Shown one piece after another: positions 59,478 through 64,000 of a stretch of 64,000 nucleotides of DNA. Below the pieces are notes generated by a model, which was given only the letters and a program-made list of their open reading frames with translations, was not told the origin of the DNA and did no database searches. Source of the DNA: Phallusia mammillata (taxonomy: Eukaryota; Chordata; Ascidiacea; Phlebobranchia; Ascidiidae). The position numbers were made by a program, and so were the translations under genes. The stretch is taken from assembly GCA_003260075.1 (NCBI GenBank), contig QLIY01000122.1, positions 124,001 through 188,000 on the forward strand, in the 5' to 3' direction. The first letter of the stretch is position 1, and each line of letters starts with the position of its first letter.

Positions 59478-62312
59478 TTGGGCTTTTGGAATTTTGGGTT
59501 CAATCAGGGTTCAATCAAATTATTCAATGCTCAGGACTTGGCGTCCCCTCGCTTTGATGGACACAAGGTTCTTTCTTCTGATCGCTTCCCTCTCTGACCT
59601 GTCAGGTCAGGCTTATACCTGCTACTGGTACCACGTAGCCCAGTACAACCTGTCGCGGGTCGAGTGGCTGTCGACTAAACCGGCTCCCAACTCGAGGCAA
59701 CTGCTGCCTTGAAGTCACGCATTGGTTTGTGAAAGGCTAGGGGAAGCAACCCTGATTCGAAATCTCTGGAATGTCTCTGAGCATGTGTCCAGGTAGACGC
59801 TCGAAAAAAAAATGATGAACAATCATGGTTAAGATTTGGATATCTCGAAAAACATGAATTTTCATGTTACGCTTGCCACGTTCGATTTGACTGTGTTCAG
59901 ATTCTTCAAAAATGTTGTGTTGTAAAGATACTTTGTTTTAACTATTCCTTGAATTTCATTGATAATGAAAACTACTGCTTCAAAATTACGAATTTGTGAA
60001 TTGTCTACTTTTTTGGTTTAATTTGATTTTTGGGCAAAAGTGTCGCCATGCTACTTTTAAACTTTCTCTTGTTGTTTTCGAATTCATCAAATGTGTGTAT
60101 CTAATGAGAATCAAAAACGCTAAAGCCTTTCCGTAGCGATTTAGACACTTTGCCCACACTATAATTTTGGATTGTGTGGAAAAAATATATTTTCTTCTAT
60201 TTACCGCCTCGAGTGAAACCGAGGATTAAACAAAAAGTTTTATTGGCCCTGGAATGCAAACTTTTTACAGTTTTGTAGTTTTTGTACAAGTTCTATAAAC
60301 CTAATAACGCTCTACTAGAAAATGTATTATTTGTAGTCCTATTCAGTTCGCTTTAATTTCGATAAAGACCCTGAAATCTCAAGTCATATCTAAAGCGTTT
60401 CACATGTAATTGACATGTATGATGTTGGTGCACAAAATGTTGAAACGCTTTAATTGTATTTAACACATAACATGAATGGTCGTACACTAAATTACTGATT
60501 GTTATATCTATTCGACAGAGGGTAAAAACGAACGCGTTAAACTCCTTTGTCAATTGCCATATTAAAGTCCACATACAATCGTGTTTGAATGATTTTTCTG
60601 ATAGTGAGAGGGTACGAATTTGCCTATGGGGAAATTTTAAGGTTTTTTTTAAATTACTTAATTTATTGTTTCATCACTTGTAACAAACACGTGTAGATAC
60701 ACCAGAGGCAAAGAGATGGGCCTTCGAAACTTGCTCGAATATGCTAATATCTTTAAGCATTCTGGTATATTAAAGAAAATTGTGTTGAGTAGTATACAGC
60801 GCTTAACAACAGAAAATACAAACGCATCACACAGCTTTAAACAAAAGTTTTTTTTACATTGTCATCAAGTTTCATTAAATTAAATCGCGTTGTGAACAAA
60901 TACCCTAAATCTGTTGGCAGTTTATACCACAAGTGCAAATACAAACCACTGTTGCATAACCTGCATGATAATAAAAATGACGCATAATTTTTGTTTCAGT
61001 TTTTTTTTTTGATGAAAATACGAATATTTGAAATACGAATTTGAAATGGGTTCACCCATGTGACAACGTATTGATGAATAACTAACACTAATCATAATAT
61101 GGTGCTGTTGTGACCGGCTGATGACATTGTGAATTTATTTGTAACCTTTTAGCTAACTTTTTTTGCCCCACAAACGTCAATGCATTATATTGTTATGTAA
61201 GGTTTGGTAAAGCTAGTCAATTGTCTTATATATGCCATTATATTTTGTGGTTAATTCAGATAACAAATTAAATGTACAAGTTCTATAAACTTAATAACGC
61301 TCTACTAGCAAATGTATCATTTGTAGTCCTTTTCAGTTCGCTTTTATTTCGATAAAGACCCTGAAAGGGGGGGGGGAAGGGAAAAAATCATTTTTTAAGC
61401 CCAAATCCCCAAAACTTCAGTTTAACGCCTTGAGTGAACCGAGGATTAAACAAAAAGTTTTATTGGTCGTGGAATGCAAACTTTCTGCTAACCTGGCCTT
61501 ACGTTTTGTACAGTTTTGTAGTTTTTGTACAAGTTCTATAAACTTAATAACGCTCTACTAGCAAATGTATTATTTGTAGTCCTTTTCAGTTCGCTTTTAT
61601 TTCGATAAAGACCCTGAAATCTCAAGTCATATCTAAAGCGTTTCACATGTAGTTGACATGTATGATGTTAGTGCACAAAATGTTGAAACGCTTCAATTGT
61701 ATTTAACACATAACATAAAGGGTCGACTGTACACTAAATCATCGTTTGTTATATCTATTCGAAAGAGGGTAAAAACGAACTCGTTAAAATCCTTTGACAA
61801 TCACCATACTAAAGTCCACACTGATTGTGTCTGAGTGATTCACATCTCAAGGAAACAGATGCCTTCGGTAAGCGTCACACAAAAAAAGTAGACTATGTGC
61901 TAGTTTTTGAAGAATTTGAAAGGCTTGCGTAAACAAGGTGCACTTGTAAACAGCAATTATTACAGGTAATGAACAAATACAATGGATGCTGCAGTTGCGT
62001 TTGACGCATAGTTTTATCAAATAGAAAACAAAGACTGTTAAATCTGTTTTGGAAAGGAAAGCCAGTTTCCTGATGATGAGAAGATACGAATTTGCGTGTG
62101 GGGCATTTTGGAGGGAATATTTTTGGGTATTAACAACTTGCGCTGAGTAGTATACAATGCTTACAACGGAGTAACGACCAAAAATGCAAACGGATCACTT
62201 AACTTTAGACAACAGTGTTATATTATGATTAGGTTTCTGGAAATACAAACGACCAATTGTAGCCCACACTTTAAAATACAGTAAAGTCGTGTTCCACGAG
62301 AGTAGCAGAAAT
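59478..62312. other. Intergenic, with duplicated 3' flanks of the repeat genes
   Basis: 59510-59800 is GC-richer and unlike its surroundings (possible inserted element). From 60225 the sequence repeats at 61430, and a third short piece at 61274-61366 ends in ten G (61367-61376). 60590-60850 also resembles 62070-62220. No coding sequence supported. Confidence 0.5.
60225..61800. repeat. Duplicated block downstream of the cysteine-rich repeat genes
   Basis: The block from GAGGATTAAACAAAAAGTTT to TTTAACACATAACAT occurs at about 60231-60474 and 61440-61717, with a 93-bp partial copy at 61274-61366 that runs straight into ten G. The two long copies differ by several substitutions and a roughly 25-base indel, suggesting true duplication; the short copy looks like an assembly remnant. 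Confidence 0.7.
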
Positions 62313-63233
62313 TTAACAGTGATCAAACTGCTTTTTCTCAACGGCGCGCATTCGGTAGAACTGTATTCGCCATATACCACCCTTTCCATGTTCCTCGCAA
62401 CCGTCACTTGCTGGATTGTAATTGATGTAAGTTAGATTTGCGTTTGCCGAACTAATGCACTGCCCCCCTTCTTGCAAACCGATGACATCACAACCTAATT
62501 CGTAGGCAACCTGGACGCATTTTGCGATGGCATCTTTACGATCTCTAAACCAATCCATCAACAAAGGGTGAGTTCCATCCAATAACGGGATTGTACGTTC
62601 CTCACTGTCACGCCAGCACCCAAGATCGTCCAGGTTTACTAGTTTTAAAATGTTTAATAAACATTCTGAAAATGAACTTTAGGCAATATTGAAGTCATAC
62701 CTGTTGTGGCAGTTCGTAGTTTGTAAACTTGATTAGCATTCAACCCTCCCCTTCCGTTTTCACTACAGTTTAGGGATTCCCCGAACATTGAATACCTGTG
62801 TATTGCGTCACATGACGTCATACATTTCCCGCTGTCCTGAAAACAAAACAAACGGCGTGACAAAAGATGTAAAGTTTTTGCCATGTTTTGAACAAGAATA
62901 TTCGTCAAAGTAGCATGTACTTGCAGTGCAAATACTTCATACGAACTGTGAGCAGCTTCTCTCGCACACTTTACTATTGCCAGCTCTCGAGTTTTGTAAT
63001 CACCATCCAAAACACTGGATTTGTTTCTGGCTTCAGCGATCGCTGGCAAACCTTCCACATCTTTCCAACAGCAAAGATTTTCGTACTTTGCTGCACAAAA
63101 GATGAATTTAAATCAGAGTTGGTACTCGAGCAATGTTCCTACAGGCTTTCTTATCCTCACCTGCATAATAATTCTGACCACCAACAAACGTAAAACCAAT
63201 AAACCACAGAATCATGAACATATCGGCTGACAT
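62313..63233 (-). CDS. Secreted protein with two cysteine-rich repeats
   Basis: Four minus-strand exons (63233-63161, 63090-62921, 62836-62701, 62638-62313) join in phase to 234 residues. The first encodes a signal peptide (MFMILWFIGFTFVGG). Two repeats of about 95 residues follow (about 28-122 and 129-225), sharing LxCWKD, a DxKxRxxAIxKC-type segment, ALQxxGxC, a conserved Tyr, a Cys before GxGG and a final NQVYKLR-like strand (QFYRMR in repeat 2). An intron splits repeat 1 after ALQ; repeat 2 is on one exon. The pattern of paired cysteines and the closing aromatic strand suggest a compact disulphide-bonded extracellular module. I have a vague memory of similar repeats in uncharacterised marine-invertebrate proteins but cannot name the family or function. 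The nearest neighbours are partial paralogues. Confidence 0.8.
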
Positions 63234-63700
63234 GTTAAAACTCGGCACCTGAACGTAAAACTAAATTATAACTATTTTCAATGACATGTACAACAAACGC
63301 AATGATATAACGCATGTTTTTGTTCTTAGTTTTAGTTATATAACGGGGATGTAAATTTGATTCACCTTTACAACACAGTGTTAGTGAGTAATCAACATTA
63401 TTCAGATTTGGCCACCCCATAATGACCTTGCGAAACAGCCTAAAAATCCACACAAAAATTGATGCATTTTTGTTACTGGAAATAAACCGGCGGCTTTAGA
63501 GTAACCTTTTGTTTGCATTAGGAAAATGTACAAAAATATGACGATGTTTGTGTTAATGCATAAGTAGTATTGGTTAGGTTTGGTGAATAACAAAGAAATA
63601 TACGTGGCCAAACAATTAATAATAATGCATTCATTATAAGACCCGATTTTCAGTAAGTTTTGCCTAGCTTACACAAAAGCCGAGAACAACTTTGGTATAA

Positions 63701-63860
63701 AACCACGTCAAAGCGCAGGTTGCAGTTGAACGTAGTTTGTAAACTTCATTTGCGTTTAACCGTCCACTTACGTTTTTCTTGAAGTTTTGGTATTCCCCGA
63801 ATCTAGAATAGCTCTGTATTGCGTTATATGATGTCGTATATTTTCCATAAGACCAAACAT
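63701..63860 (-). pseudogene. Decayed exon of the cysteine-rich repeat family
   Basis: On the minus strand a frame reads YSRFGEYQNF, then GRLNANEVYKLRSTAT, matching the end of repeat 1 in the gene to its left. The cysteine expected in QNC/LNC is Phe, there is no acceptor where paralogues have TTTTCAG, and the donor position reads AACCTGC instead of a GT. It is either dead or an exon used differently by a gene beyond the window. Confidence 0.5.
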
Positions 63861-64000
63861 AATAAACTGGACAATAGAATTTTATTAATGTTTCTATTAA
63901 CTTTTCACATCAGTGAATTTGAGACGATCATAAATCAAACTTAAACAGTTATTTCTATATATATCAAACTAAATTGACGCGCATTTTCAGTGCAAATACT

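Noticed and set aside
1-64000. CRISPR arrays, operons, tRNA or rRNA genes
   Set aside because: No regularly spaced short repeats, no prokaryotic gene organisation, and no sequence that I could fold into a convincing tRNA or recognise as rRNA.

Overview
This is AT-rich, intron-rich animal DNA. The genes have short exons with GT-AG borders, often small introns, and little space between neighbours. Gene content (DNA polymerase kappa, a PDCD7/U11-U12 59K protein, VPS33A, a TEX36 homologue, an SLC22 transporter, medium-chain polyol dehydrogenases, a MAM-domain membrane protein) fits a chordate-grade invertebrate. The compactness and high apparent polymorphism make a tunicate the best guess, but that is inference. 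All gene models below were built by hand from reading frame, splice borders, phase consistency and remembered family motifs.

Layout. 1-14.8 kb: no confidently recognised gene, only three low-confidence terminal-exon candidates (1-138, 6459-6711, 7305-7441), one repeat carrying a hammerhead-like core, and two assembly seams. 14.8-18.1 kb (minus): a MAM-domain, mucin-stalked single-pass membrane protein. 18.1-21.5 kb: intergenic. 21.5-23.0 kb (minus): TEX36 homologue, divergent from POLK (24.4-31.4 kb, plus), with paired X-box-like sites between them. A 2.9-kb composite foldback transposon sits in POLK intron 2. 31.7-36.4 kb (plus): PDCD7, cut up by assembly seams. 37.7-39.4 kb: polyol dehydrogenase copy 1; 39.7-44.8 kb: VPS33A. 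This pair is tandemly duplicated: dehydrogenase copy 2 (46.7-48.3 kb) is intact and nearly identical to copy 1 in exons, while the second VPS33A (48.7-50.6 kb) is a decayed pseudogene. 51.9-57.8 kb (plus): a ten-exon SLC22-type transporter with transposons in several introns. 58.5-63.9 kb (minus): a cluster of secreted cysteine-rich repeat genes, one complete (62.3-63.2 kb) plus fragments.

The genes do not form a pathway; they are unrelated housekeeping, membrane and reproductive genes that happen to be neighbours. The main structural themes are (i) small hAT-like elements with 8-bp target duplications, (ii) a repeat family with hammerhead-ribozyme-like cores, (iii) local tandem duplication, and (iv) assembly artefacts: at least ten runs of exactly ten G (an eleventh is 11 G), most of them at the junction of two overlapping, slightly different copies of the same sequence. 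The last theme must be allowed for before any local duplication here is called biological.
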